A stretch of DNA of 64,000 nucleotides, from positions 23,635,824 through 23,699,823 of the forward strand of contig NC_049987.1 in assembly GCF_000003815.2 (NCBI RefSeq), given 5' to 3'. The stretch is from Branchiostoma floridae (lineage: Eukaryota; Chordata; Leptocardii; Amphioxiformes; Branchiostomatidae). The stretch's first letter is position 1; each line of letters opens with the position of its first letter. The position numbers were made by a program, and so were the translations under genes. Positions 1 to 11,540 of this stretch are shown piece by piece. The notes below the pieces were generated by a model, which ran no database searches, was not told where the DNA came from, and was given only the letters and a program-made list of their open reading frames with translations.

Positions 1-156
1 AACTTCTTTAGGACAGCTCAGGTCATTTTACGATTGTTCCGATTCTCTCTGCCAGTGATCTGATCCAAACTCAGACCATCAGCAACTGTAGGACAGAAAT
101 GTTGCAACGTTGGCGTCTATTGGAAACGTGTAAATGATATCGTTAGAGATAAAGCC

Positions 157-555
157 TTATTTAAGTACAAAAGATAACTTATTGTCCAGATCAGATAACA
201 TAATGTAGGAACCTACATGCACTGTTCCATATGGAACATTCTGTTTGACGTATTGCCTATAAATATTGCAAAGACTTTCTGCAAGATATATGATAGCAAG
301 TGAGGATCCTTCCGCCATATTGGAATAAATATTTGTATGGTGACACGGGCCGGTAACCTTTACGATATGAAACCAGTGCCATTGAATTGGCTTTTCCCTG
401 CTGACGAGCGCGCCAGACTGCGAATCGTCTTCCGGGAATAAATCAATGGCTTCTGTCATAATTGGGGTCGCGAACTTTTTCTTCATGCAATTCAAAAGTC
501 CCAGCAAATGTGCTTTGCCAGAGGGTGTCCATGGAGGCCTTGGAGCTAGAAACAC
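157..555 (-). CDS. Unassigned open frame, possible exon
   Basis: This minus-strand frame is open for about 130 codons and lies outside the repeat arrays. It has mixed, globular-looking composition with Trp, Cys and Pro, but I recognise no family. There is no ATG at the 5' edge. A polypyrimidine-type acceptor candidate ending TAATCCAG lies just upstream at about 556-565, so it would have to be an internal or terminal exon. It lies downstream of the minus-strand first exon at 12.6 kb and on the same strand, so it could belong to that gene, but spliced in phase 1 from that acceptor the reading frame shifts and stops after about 33 codons. It is equally likely to be a chance open frame. Confidence 0.15.
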   Translation of the reverse strand: MFLAPRPPWTPSGKAHLLGLLNCMKKKFATPIMTEAIDLFPEDDSQSGALVSREKPIQWHWFHIVKVTGPCHHTNIYSNMAEGSSLAIIYLAESLCNIYRQYVKQNVPYGTVHVGSYIMLSDLDNKLSFVLK

Positions 556-832
556 CTGGATTAGAAACCAAACCTGTCGCCTCCAGAGATTTTCGCTAAT
601 TAGATTTGTCTATTTTTTCCTGACAACTGGATATGCTTGAATACACACTGCTCATCACATCATATTGTATTATTTTACTACCGGAGCGACAATTTTGCGC
701 CACTGTTTGGATTTCATTGCAACTTCCATGACAGATATTTCTCCACCCTTGGGTCGCGTGAAAAATGTATTAACCCTGGGATTTACTGTCAGTGTCGATC
801 GCTTCACGTATTTACGGCCCGGTGCATCCTAA

Positions 833-872
833 ACCTGACGTCCCGGCGTCACACCTGACGTCCCAGCGTCAC
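833..872. promoter_or_regulatory. Tandem 20-bp repeat with CRE-like half sites
   Basis: Two adjacent 20-bp copies (833-852 and 853-872) each carry TGACGTCC and GCGTCAC, giving four CREB/ATF-type half sites (TGACG or CGTCA) in 40 bp. The rest of 556-930 shows no repeat or gene. Binding is inferred from motif resemblance only. Confidence 0.3.
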
Positions 873-929
873 ATCCCGCAGTATTACTGCTCGGATAAGT
901 TGGGGCGAGGCCGGAGGTGGCGGGAACCA

Positions 930-3370
930 TCTGGCTATGCTCATTAATGACCTGCATTTATTGTCCTCCTGTGCAGTGACGGTGACATGTCTGGCCTGGG
1001 ATCAAAGAAAATGGGCGACTCATCCTACCAGAAGGTTTTTGAGATGGCGCTTGGGGTAGACTGATAAAACTTTAATCTCTGAAACCATCTGAACTGGAAG
1101 TTATTCCAGATATATACTATAAGACACAAATACAGAATCTGGTGTACGACGTTACTGATTCGTAGTCATCTTACAGATGAGGACATACGATGGGGAACGT
1201 GATTCATGCTCATTTAAGACCTGTATTTATTGTCCCCATGTGCAGTGACGGTGTCATGTCCAGTCTAAAAACAGCTGGGATCATAGAAGATGGGCAGCAC
1301 ATCCTCCAGACGGGTGTAAGAGATGGCGTTTGGGGTAAAACTGATAAAACTTTAATCTCTGAAAGCATCTGAACTGGCAGTTATTCCAGATATATACTAT
1401 AAGATACAAGTACAGAATCTGGTGTATGACGTTGCTGATTCGTGATCAAGTATTTGGACAAGATCTTACAGATGAGAACACACAGAACATTATTCATGCT
1501 CATTAAAGACCTGCATTCATTGTCCCCATGTGCAGTGACGGTGTCATGTCCAGTCTAAAAACAGCTGCGATCATAGAAAATGGGCGACTCATCCTCCCAG
1601 GCGGCTGTAGGAGATGGGGATAGAAGGACTGATGACAAAAGTTTCGTCTCTGAAAGCGTCTGAACTGACATATGTGCACAGGGGGGGGGGTGATGCATAT
1701 TCTTGTTCCACCATAGTACAGCACGAATGAAGGATTGATGGTTGAAGGAACGGAATGGGTGGGAATCGTTGTCGCAAAGTACTGTAGGGATATCCTCACA
1801 TCCCCACTGGATATCTTTTAAAGTGACGACAGCTAGATGTGGGGTGGTTTTGTGTGACTGGTTGTTCAATGTGATATAATCAGCTGCTGCTGTGGCTTCA
1901 AAGTTTTCTAGAATGACTGATGATAAAATTTTCATCTCAGAAATCGTCTGAGCTGACATCTGTACACAGGGGGATGATGCATATTCTATTTCCACCATAG
2001 TAGGACAGGAATGGAGGATTCCGAAGATTGATGGTTGAAGGAACGGAGTCAGTTGGAATCGTTGTCACAAAGTACTGTAGGGACATCCTCACTGGAAATC
2101 TTTTACAGTGACGACAGCTGGATGTGGACTGGTTTTGTGTGACTGGTTGTTAAGTGTAATATAATCAGCCGCTGCTGTAGCTTCAAAATTTGTTTTCTAG
2201 AAGGACTGATGACAAAAGTTTCATCTCTGAAAGCGTCTGAGCTGACATGTTATGTACACATGGGGATGATGCATATTCTATTTCCACTACAGTAGGACAG
2301 AAAATAAGGATCATTGGTTAGTAGGTGGGAATGGTAGCCAGTAGTGGAACTGGTAGCCAGAATGCACTATAAGGGCAGCATCACTCAATGGATTTAGTAC
2401 AACTTATAATGGTTTCTCTGAATGCGTCTGAACTGGCATCTGTACACAAGGGAGATGAATGGTCTATTTCCACTACAGTAGGACAGGAAGAAAGGATCAG
2501 TGGTTAGTAAGTGGGGACGGAGTAAGTGGAACTCGTACCAAGAAAGTACTATCGGGACAGCATCACTCACAGCAGATTCAGTACAACTAATAAAATTTTC
2601 ATCTCTGAAAGCGTCTAAACTGACATCTGTACACAAGGGAGATGATGCATATTGTATTTCCAGTACAGTAGGCCAGGAAGGAAAGATAGGACTCTGGTTA
2701 GTAGGTGGGGACGGAGTAAGTTGAACTCGTAGCCAGATAGTACTTCAGGGACAGCATCACTCAACAGATTTAGTACAACTCATAAAAGTTTCACCTCTGA
2801 AAGCGTCTGAACTGACATCTGTACACAAGGGGGGTGATGCATGTTCTATTTCCACTACAGTAGGACAGGAAGGAAGGTTCAGTGGTTAGTAGGTGGGGAC
2901 AGAGTATTAGTGGAACCTGTAGCCAGAAAGTACTTCAGGGACAGCATCACTCAACAGATTCAGTACAACTGATAAAAGTTTCATCTCTGAAAGCGTCTGA
3001 ACTGACATCTGTACACAAGGGGGGTGATGCATATTCTATTTCAACTATAGTAGGACACGACTGAAGAATTGATGGTTGGAACGGAGTCCAATAATATAAC
3101 CAGCCGCTCCGAAGAGTGGCTATATAGACGCAAATGCAGATACGATGAATTTGATTAGTGGCCAAGTATATGGGCAGTGTCTCACGGATGAAGACAAACA
3201 GAACTGTTTTATCTCTGAAAGCACCTGAAGTGGCATCTGTACAAAAAAGGGGATGATTAATACTCTATTCCCACTATAGTAGGGCACGAAGGGAGAATTG
3301 ATGTTTGGCATGCGCATGTGGGAACGGAGTACGCGGTACTCGTAGCCACAAAGTACCATATAGGGGCAGC
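930..3370. repeat. About 190-bp satellite array with a longer early form
   Basis: The phrase CTGAAAGCGTCTGA followed by a CTGTACACA-GATGATGCATATTCTATTTCCA block recurs at about 1650, 1938, 2227, 2418, 2605, 2797, 2987 and, more diverged, 3210. Spacing is 187-192 bp in the right half and about 288 bp at 1650-2227, where extra sequence is present. The left part (about 930-1560) carries a related unit beginning with a TTATTGTCCCCATGTGCAGTGACGG-like block three times. Short open frames here are shadows of the repeat. Confidence 0.9.
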
Positions 3371-3474
3371 CTCAGCTCACTAGATAGATTTAGTCCCTAG
3401 ATAGTTTTCACATGGAAAGATCGTTTGTACATGCAAAGCTGGTGTGGTACACGGAAGGACAGTTATACAGGCTA

Positions 3475-3640
3475 TACACATGCAGATGCAGAAACTGGTG
3501 TGTTACGCCGAGGGTGGTTTTACTGGCGATACAGATGCAGAAGCTGGCGTGTCACGCTGAAGGGTGGTTATGCTAGCTAAATAGATACAGATACAGAAGC
3601 TGGTGTGTTACGCCGAAGGGTGGTTTTACCGGCTGTGCAG
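3475..3640. repeat. Short tandem repeat with GTTACGCCGAAGGG core
   Basis: Three diverged copies of about 50-55 bp share GGTGTGTTACGCCGA-GGGTGGTTT and CAGATACAGATACAGAAG. Single copies recur at 34365-34405 and 36770-36825, so this is a dispersed family. I associate the motif with lancelet repeats from memory only. Confidence 0.75.
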
Positions 3641-3735
3641 ATACATACTAGTACTAGTGTGCAAAACTATATCAGAAAATAATAAGGCAACATACAAGAA
3701 GACAATTATGTCTAAGAATATCATTTGAACATTTC

Positions 3736-3875
3736 AAAACATTCGGCTGAGGCAGCCGAACACCAGCCGACTCAGCCGAACGCCAGCCGACTCAGCCGAA
3801 CACCAGCCGACTACAGCCGACTAGCTCCCGAATCACTCCTAAACCATAGTCGGGAGAGAGTCGGGAGCCAAATTC
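3736..3875. repeat. CAGCCGA-rich short repeat with inverted CTCCCGA arms
   Basis: ATTCGGCTGAGGCAGCCGAA is followed by four runs of AGCCGACT or AGCCGAAC. A hairpin follows, with arms GCTCCCGA and TCGGGAGC at about 3822-3870. The block looks like a foldback or minisatellite fragment. Confidence 0.5.
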
Positions 3876-3879
3876 GGCT

Positions 3880-5080
3880 ATGTGTAACCTAGGCATTAGA
3901 TTACCTTCAAACATTTGGAGAATGTATCACAACTGACGGCAAACAAAATTTGATTCATGGTTGAATTTTGGAAACATATTACAAACAAGTGTGTCTTTAT
4001 TACTTTTCATTTTCTATTTATTCCTTTTCATTGCTTAAAAACAAAGTTCTGTATGGAATCTTCTTCTGTGCATACACCTATGATATATCGCATTGTTATC
4101 CAAAACACACGGCTATGTATAGGCAAAAGTCACGAAAGTCATTAGCAATATAAACCACAAACATGACGGTGTCGTTAGATAAACATGATTTACCATACTC
4201 TTTGACAATGGGGATATAAATTGGTAGGAGATACACTATAGATATAAACTAGGTGATAAAACATAGATGAATTATAAGGTAAATTAATGCCTTAAAATTA
4301 TATTGCACCAGCTTTAGAATTGAAATATAGACACGCTCCTTACAGTTTGTGGCCATCACTTCTTCAATCCTAGAACCACGGAAAACTTCAGAACAGATAA
4401 ACAAACACGAGGTCTTTCACATACAGGATCATATCCTAACAGAACCGTTTAACACATGAGTAACAAACTGTGACCACATTCAAGACGTTTTAGCAGCAGC
4501 TAATGAAACATATGTAAAAGGTAGCCAAATAGAACAACAGGTATATGTGGCACATGTGGTTTTTAATATCTTAGGATATGACACATGCGGTTTATTGATT
4601 GAGATGTTGTATGTTATATTGTGCTGTAAATCTTTGTGTGTATTGTTACTCCTGGAGTAGGTGTCACATATTACATGTGACAGCTAGGAGTTTGGTTTTA
4701 CCTTGCCTCAGACCTGAGATCCTCCCGCAACATATTTTATTGGAGCTTAGCTTAACCCTTGTGGTGCTTACAAATTTTCACTACACATTTTCCCAATTCT
4801 GGGCGTTTTAGACCCTTTGGAAAATAGGGATACTGTTTCCACTATGCTGCATTTCTGAAAAAGAGACCTTATTAAGCTTCGTAATGATGTGTAACTTTTT
4901 AACAAAAAGTAGTGAAAACAGTAACATAATTTTATGCTCCCCAACAGATGTTGGGCGCAGCACTTAATAAACCCATAACCCTCCCCTGCGACATATGAAC
5001 TTAGCCTGAGATTTGTCCTGCGATGATTTATGCGCCTGTCCGGGAGAACGTTTTGCACAATCTTACCTGCTGTTCGCCAT
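3880..5080. other. AT-rich unique stretch, nothing assigned
   Basis: I see no repeat, RNA gene or convincing coding frame here. The small overlapping frames near 3957-4153 lie in AT-rich DNA and look accidental. Confidence 0.5.
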
Positions 5081-5084
5081 TGAT

Positions 5085-6215
5085 TTTGTGTCCGGCGGTT
5101 ATGAGAACATGCTGACACCATGTCTGGTCTTTGATTTTCCTTCTGCCGTTTGTAACGGCTTCCAGCTTACACCGTATCTATACACCACAACCCCACTCCT
5201 ACCCGCAGTCGGAGGGGGGCGGTCAATATATCATACTACTGCAAATACGTAGCTGGCGTCTGAAAAATAAAAAAACACTTTGTTCACAATTAATCGTTCT
5301 TAAGTCTAGTTACCTTCGCCAAAATGTTATGTTTGCGAGTTTGTCTTTGCGTGTGTGCCTGTAACAGCAGTACTCAAGAAGCTGTGGACGGATCCTAATG
5401 ATAGTTGGCATGCTGGTAGGGATCGGGAAAGTGGGGGTTAAGTCTGAAAATGGGCCTACTAGCGGCTTTCTTCTAACCTGCGGTGCGTCAGGATTGGCGG
5501 TTGCAAGACGTTGACACCATGTCTGCTGTTTGATTTTCGTTCTGTCGTTGTAACGGCTTCCAGCTGACACTGTGTCTATGCACTATAACCCTATACTCCT
5601 ACCCGCAGCCTGAGGGGGGGCGGTCAATAAATCATACTACTACACATACATAGCTGGCGTCCTAGAAAAATAAAAACACTTTACTCACAATTAATCGCGC
5701 TTGAGTCTAGTTAGCTTCGCCAGGAAGGTTATGTTTGCGAGTTTGTCTGTGCGTGTGCGCCTGTAACAGCAGTACCCATGATGCTGTGGACGGATCCTAT
5801 TTTGATAGATGGCATGCTGGTAGGGATCGGGAAAGTCTGAAAATGGGCCTACTAGCTTTCTTCTTACTTGCGGTGGGTCAGGATTGGCGGTTGCAAGAAG
5901 TTGACACCATGTCTGGTCTTTGATTTTCCCTCTGTCGTTACGGCTTCCAGCTGACACCGTATCTATGAACTATAACCCTATACTCCTACCCGCAGCCTGA
6001 GGGGGACGGTCCATATATCATACTGCTACAAATACGTTGCTGGTGTCCTAGAAAATAAACACTTTACTCACAATTAATCGTGATTAAGTCTAGTTAGCTT
6101 CGCCAAAAATGTCTGCGAGTTTGTCTGTGCATGTGTCTGTAACAGCAGTACTCAAGAAGCTGTGAACGGATCCTAATAATAGCGGACATTCTGGTAGGGA
6201 TCGGAAACACGAAGG
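5085..6215. repeat. Tandem array of about 400-bp units containing a dispersed repeat
   Basis: Just under three units begin near GACACCATGTCTG (about 5112 and 5511, with a third at about 5904). Each carries a CTTCGCCA-ATGTTATGTTTGCGAG block, a TGTGTGTCTGTAACAGCAG block and TCAAGAAGCTGTGGACGGATCC. That inner block is a member of a dispersed family also seen near 45591-45780 and 63065-63260. The open frames at 5310-5957 are repeat shadows in both strands. Confidence 0.85.
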
Positions 6216-6229
6216 TTAATACGTGAATG

Positions 6230-7060
6230 TATCAAGCTACTTCTAGTATTTATTTGCGCTTATTTGTTATAATTTTGTTTTTAACTTTATAGGTAATCTT
6301 GAGGTGTCGGTCTTGTAAAGGATATACTAATCCTGTTGCCCACATCTCTCAGATTTCATTCTGAAAATCTCAATAAATAAATAAAAACAGGCATAAACTT
6401 TCGGTGACCGCCCGTCACCTGTCACCAGCCGGTGTGGCCAGGAGAGAGGTGATCATGACAGACAGTCATCGAAAATCAGCTGTGCGGTCGGTCATGTCCT
6501 GAAGGTATAATTATGTTTGATAATGTGTTTGAAACGATGCGTCTTCTAGTATTTATTTGGGCTTATTTGTTATAATTTTGCTTTTAACTTTAAAGGTACT
6601 CTTGAGGTGTCGGTCTTGTAAAGGATATACTAATCCTGTTACCCATACCTCTCAGATTTCATTCTGACAATCTTAACAAATAAATGAAAACAGGCATAAA
6701 TTTTCGGTGACCGCCTGTCACCTGTCGCCAGCCAGTGTTGCCAGGAGAGCGGCGATCATGGCAGACGGTCATCAAAAAGTCGGCTGTGCGTTCATGTCCT
6801 GGAGATATAATTATGGTTGATAATTGTGCTTGATACAATGCGTCGTCTGGCATTCTGCCCGCAGTTGCACCACAATCTCAATCCGACCCACAGACTGGGA
6901 TCGAAGGTAGCAGGTTGTGGATCTTGACACTACTACATACAACTGGCGTTTTCGCACACAATTGTAAAGCCAGTGTTGCCAGGATGAAGGTGATCATGAC
7001 AGACGGTCATCGAAAAGTCGGCTGTGTGTTCATGTCCTGGAGATATAATTATGTTTGATA
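6230..7060. repeat. Tandem array of about 300-bp units with a conserved foldback
   Basis: Two full units (period about 301 bp, TATTTGNGCTTATTTG at 6250 and 6551) and a partial third at 6965-7060 each contain an imperfect hairpin around CATGACAGACGGTCATCGAAA, followed by CATGTCCTGG. In the third copy CCAGGA and TCCTGG bracket it. The hairpin resembles the element at 18601-18630. The CAATAAATAAATAAA stretch at 6370 looks like a retroposon tail. Confidence 0.8.
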
Positions 7061-7185
7061 ATTGTATTTGATACAATACGTACTTTTGTGTTCTACCTAC
7101 ACCAGAAACCCACTCCTACCCGCGGGTTGGATGGAATGTAGCAGGTCGTGCGTTCTAACACGTCTACATACAGCTGACGTTGATA

Positions 7186-7425
7186 CCCCCTTTCCACTAG
7201 GAAGGCGTTCTCGCCGCGCTCTCGATCTCTGCGACATAGAGTTGACATATCACTCAACGAATTGTATAAAAACGAATCGAATTGTTTTACACTTTGTGCA
7301 TTTTTTTGTCGTCTCAGTCACTTTTACGTTTTGTATGATATACCCAGTGTGAAACTTAAGGTTACACATATCCTAGTTAGGTCGCAATGAGAGCGTATCG
7401 CTATCCCCATCTAGTGGAAAGGGGG
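7186..7425. mobile_element. MITE with perfect 15-bp terminal inverted repeats
   Basis: CCCCCTTTCCACTAG at 7186-7200 is perfectly inverted at 7411-7425, and inner sequence (GCGCTCTC, TGCGAC) continues the imperfect inverted match for about 50 bp. The roughly 240-bp interior does not encode a protein. I see no convincing target-site duplication. Related single ends carrying CTAGACGGCGATCGC occur at 10275-10330, 27425-27530 and 31313-31360. Confidence 0.75.
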
Positions 7426-7429
7426 CCTT

Positions 7430-7860
7430 ACGTACACAATTGTAAAGCGCTTACCAACAAGTCTGAGACAGTCGTCTCAAGTGAAATGATCGGTATGTCA
7501 TTGCCTGAACGAACTTGACAATGTACAGTGACAATCTAGAGTGAAAATGGTCTCCACGTCACTAAACTAAAAGTGATTAGAAATTTTCATCATGTCAATA
7601 AAGCTGTATATGACTTTTAATAAAAACGTAGTTTCTAATCCATTAGCATCAATGGACTATCAAAAACGACGATCGGGCAGGTCTAGCAATATTAGTATTT
7701 TCATTAAATAGACTTTGCAGCTGACATGTTGTCTGTGATTTGAGATATTGCTTCTGCTATCTGTTAAACTTATATTGCGTTAGCCAATTTTCTGTATGTG
7801 CGAGTTGGTGCGATTACTTTTAGAAATATCATCTCGCCACTCAGACAGACTGTCTCTGTA
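7430..7860. other. Unique AT-rich spacer
   Basis: No repeat or coding signal is visible. Confidence 0.4.
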
Positions 7861-7864
7861 AAGT

Positions 7865-8450
7865 AAGGATTGTAGTCAAAGTTTGTCTACGTGTTATATT
7901 TTCTACATTTTAAGCAATTCCACGGGGCTTATCATCATTTAAGTGCAGTCGTCTTTTCCTAATGATATCATCCCAGGGCGGCAAGAATATTATTTTCTCA
8001 GACTCTCAGACGATTTGGTAAGGCGTAACAAGTCTGAAGTCTGGTGGTTTGTCTAAATGGTGTGTTTTGTACAATTTAAGCAGTTCCACTGGGTTTACAT
8101 CCTTTTAAGGCACTGTCCTGCTGATAACATTTGGTAGTCAACAGTTTAGGTGGCGTTTGGACAAGTTTGAACATGTTCAGCACCTCCTCTGGGTTGTATC
8201 CAAATCTACTTTCTTTCCGTTGACAGACTTAAAGACGACTACTCTGTTCTTAACATCACTAAATGGTGTGTTTTGCACAGTTTAAGCAGTTACGATGGGT
8301 TTATCACCTTTTAGGGCGCCGTCTCGCTGGTGTCATTTGGTAGTCAACGGTTGTCTAAGTGGAGTTTGGTTCAATTTGTACATTTTAAACACCCCTTTTG
8401 GGCTGTACTGTATCCGAATCCATTCCTACTTTCTTCCTCTTTACGTATAC
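7865..8450. repeat. Degenerate tandem repeat, three units
   Basis: AATGGTGTGTTTTG-ACA-TTTAAGCAGTT appears at about 8057 and 8264, followed by TCATTTGGTAGTCAACNGTT. A more diverged copy starts near 7885. Period is about 200 bp. Confidence 0.7.
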
Positions 8451-8559
8451 AGACTTTAAGAAAATCACTCTCTACTTAAAATCACCGAGTCTTCCACTTT
8501 CTTAGAAAAAGACGCCAAATTTATTAAGTTAGAATTTAAAGTTAGCTTTCAGATAAGAG

Positions 8560-8655
8560 TAGACAAGAGGTGATATTTTTTGTAACCATTTGTGTGTCCC
8601 TTTTCATGTTTGATTTGTGCCCGGGCAAACATTTGCAATAAACTTAGAATTACAT
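8560..8655 (+). mobile_element. CR1-like LINE 3' tail
   Basis: GCCCGGGCAAACATTTGCAATAAACTTAGAA resembles the 3' terminus at 49770-49835 (CGGGCACGAACTTGCAAATAAACTTG). This suggests a severely 5'-truncated CR1/L2-type retroposon with its polyadenylation signal. No coding part remains. Confidence 0.4.
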
Positions 8656-8659
8656 ATTT

Positions 8660-9220
8660 CTATATTCTATGAGTAGGCTTGTAATGCTGTTATCCCGTCA
8701 GACCAATACAACATATAACCAATCACCACTAAGCTCGCGTCGTTTTAGAAGACCGATCCAGCCTGATAGCAGTGGTTTCTGTTCCGTACATGTATCTCAT
8801 TTCAACCCCGCTCAGCTATCGTTGCACCCCCTGAGAAATGGTGTCAGCGCCGTAACACTCAGGGAAACTTGATTGACAGGCAGCCAATTTCCTGCAGGCC
8901 AGAGAGGGAAATTTCCTCGGAGCTTTGACTGGACAGTCCGCGCAATGTGCTGCGCGCCGTGATTTAAACGTCAGGCCCGATAATACCCTGTCATTAGACG
9001 GACCAATTTGGCAAGAAATGTGGGAGGGTGACAACATGAAGGCCTGTGGGGTGGATTCGCAATGGGAGATGTCTAAAGAAGTCAGTTTTGTTGTCTATAC
9101 TTCACTTGAACTGCGTGAGATGCAATCAAGCGGTGGGATGGGAACCGTCAGTCATGATCTGTTCGGGACGATCGAGTTTATTGCCGTCACAGATCCTTTC
9201 TGCTTCAAACTCATCCAGGG
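8660..9220. promoter_or_regulatory. CpG-rich unique stretch with a PBX-MEIS site
   Basis: Unlike its flanks this segment is GC-balanced and non-repetitive. It holds a perfect composite TGATTGACAG at 8870-8879. It could be a conserved regulatory element about 3.7 kb into the putative first intron of the minus-strand gene. Overlapping frames on both strands at 8816-9311 are not family-like. Confidence 0.25.
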
Positions 9221-9224
9221 GCTC

Positions 9225-9720
9225 ACCAGTTCTGACATCATCCAGGAGCTTACCAGTTCTGACATCATCGGAGTCTTCTGGGATTGCCGCGGAATCTGCT
9301 ACGGGCTTTAAATGCCTGGGACAATCGAAGCCTGAAAATCCTGACACGAAATTTGCAGATTTATCAAGAGACAATCTTTCAGACACCATTCTTCTCTTCT
9401 CCGGGGTTGCCTCGGAATCTGCGGGCTTCGGGTGCCTGGGACAAGCGAAGCCCGAAAATCCTCTCACAAACATGATCGAAATATTCAGGTATACCGAAAG
9501 ACAACCGTTCAGACATCATGTTGCACTAGAAAATAGCAAAACATCACCCACTTCTAGGGAATTGCCGCGGTATCTGCTAAGGGCTTTAAATTCCTGAGAC
9601 AAGCGAAGCCGGAAAATTCCTGCAAACATGATCAAAATTTGCAGATATATTGAGAGACAGCCTTTCCGACATCATCCACTTGTCCAAGATTGTCAGAAAT
9701 CTGCTGAGAGCTATAGATAA
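9225..9720. repeat. Minisatellite with 123-155 bp units
   Basis: Units beginning ATTGCCGCGGAATCTGCT recur at about 9281, 9404, 9559 and, diverged, 9695. The first two are 123 bp apart and differ by a 3-bp indel, so long frames stay open on both strands across them. The third copy is offset by 155 bp and breaks the frame. The open frames (9046-9597 plus, 9126-9473 minus) are therefore best explained as repeat effects. Confidence 0.75.
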
Positions 9721-9780
9721 GGGGGATCTACTGGTGGAAAAGCAAAACTTCACTCCCGGGCGTTTAGTCTGACACCTATT

Positions 9781-9835
9781 ACTCTTCTTCAATGTCACTA
9801 GAATGAGTAATATTCTAGTAACTGTCAAGAAGAGT
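9781..9835. repeat. Nested inverted repeat, 55 nt
   Basis: Outer arms ACTCTTCTT and AAGAAGAGT (9 bp, perfect) enclose inner arms ACTAGAAT and ATTCTAGT (8 bp, perfect). They are separated by symmetrical 7-nt internal loops and closed by a 7-nt apical loop. The rest of 9720-10077 shows nothing else. Confidence 0.6.
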
Positions 9836-10088
9836 GATGAATGTTTTAGAGAGTGAATTGCCTTTAAATATTGTTTACGTGGATGTCAAAACCTTCATAA
9901 TCGTAGCGCAATATTACTTCCTCGCGTATATAATGGAACATTTACACGTGTTGTACATTCTGAATCAATGATCTTTTCAAGGATGTTGGAACAAGGTGGA
10001 GTTCAATAAAAACGACAGAGTAATTGGACCAATAACTCTTCATCCTATAATAATGCATGACCTAACATTGACACACCGCAGTCACACA

Positions 10089-10330
10089 GGTCGTGCGATC
10101 GTCGCACGACCGCTAACTTAGGGTATTTTGGAAGACAAAGGTGAACGTCTGCTGCAAAATTACAACTGTCTTGGTACACAAAATGTTGTTTTAAATCCAT
10201 GCCGTTTGATAGTTCTACAACGGCCTGATTGACAATCCTATGGCATCAAAATCGTACGACAATCGCATGTCACCGCGCCTTAAGTCGCAGTAAGGTCGCA
10301 GCGCGATCGCCGTCTGGTGCAACGGTGCCT
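10089..10330. mobile_element. TIR-element fragment with a perfect 10-bp hairpin
   Basis: GGTCGTGCGA at 10089-10098 is inverted perfectly at 10102-10111 across a 3-nt loop. At 10275-10330, read on the minus strand, GACGGCGATCGCGCTGCGAC matches the end of the MITE family at 7186-7425. The left end is not the matching TIR, so this is a variant or a recombined copy. Confidence 0.45.
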
Positions 10331-10339
10331 GAAACCAGC

Positions 10340-11540
10340 TGCACGTGGGATTTGCAGAATGTAGAATGCACTTGGCCTTGCCTGGAGTATAGAATAAAAA
10401 TAGAAAGTCCGTACCTGAAAGGAGTAATTGGTAAGTGTAAGCACTCATAGAAACCCTGTAAGCTTATAAACCTTAAGGAAATCCAATCTTACCACATTAA
10501 GCTTCGCCAAAGAGCAAAAGAACCCTGCAGGCAAATAACTTCCCTTGGGCAGTCCTTTATTGATTGAGCTCCGGACTATCCTCCCTACTGACAAGCAGCG
10601 AAACCAACACCCACTAAGATCAAGTAGGGAGATTAGTACAGAGAACTACCAAAAACTTAAATAGCATCGCCTGGTCACCAGAAAGCGCATTACGCCCAGG
10701 TAATTGTCTTTGAATACGCGGTGGAATGCACTGCGGTAATAGACAGCATTTCGCTCCATTACTCGTCACGAAAAGGATTACCACCGATTAAGTGTACGGG
10801 CAAACTGGTGAACTGGGAGGGCTACCGAGCACGAATTGAATTTGTGGTAGTCACACTTCGGAAAGCCTTACAACAGCACAGGGGAAATGGAGAAGTAATA
10901 CCTAGAATAGCTTAAGTCTTTGATTCACCGCAAAGGAGTAAGTCTAAATGAAACACAGCGCGGCGTGAAGACGTGAGGATGCATCTCTGCCCTTTCTATT
11001 TGTGAAATCTGGCACCTTTGGGCCCCTCCGTTCCGCTGTGAGTGACTCCTCTGTCTGCCGTGGTGTTAAATGGGCATTGTGCACAATAAACGGGGTTCCC
11101 ACAGTTACCGTAATATGCGCATCTCTTCCCCAGCCTTGTAGTCACCGGCACATGTATAAACATGAACATATACGCTTTATTGAAGAAATACAGTGACTTT
11201 CGTACGTTTAACTACAAAGAATAAAATATCATACCAGCTAAGAAATACAATCTAAGATCAGTATAACTGTACTCTCATGTTACAAGCAGGTTATATTAAT
11301 CGCGATTTTCAGTATTTCTCTAATACAAAAGCGTGTGTTAGCCTTTTTGGACGTTTTGAACTATGAACCTTAATCTAAAAGAGTACACGTTGTATATAAC
11401 ACGTAGTACACGTTGAGTATAACGTTGGTAATAAAATTGATGTTCTAATCATTATTTAGCAGACGTTGTTTAAAAAGCAGAATCATTACCTTAAATTCTG
11501 CAGTAACTCAATCAGATTAAACAAAACGGCTGCACTGAAG
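10340..11540. other. Unique stretch, possible non-coding conserved DNA
   Basis: About 10700-11130 is GC-balanced with no repeat. It includes GGATTACCACCGATTAAG, which has two GATTA cores, and CTTTGATTCACC. The rest is AT-rich. I find no coding exon with credible splice sites. Confidence 0.3.

Noticed and set aside
1600-3250. CTGATGA...GAAA in the 190-bp satellite, as a possible hammerhead ribozyme
   Set aside because: The segment between the two core motifs cannot form stem II, and the pattern is lost in most units.
9046-9597. 183-codon plus-strand frame, the longest in the window, as a gene
   Set aside because: Its C-terminal half is the minisatellite, the opposite strand is equally open, and the third repeat unit breaks register.
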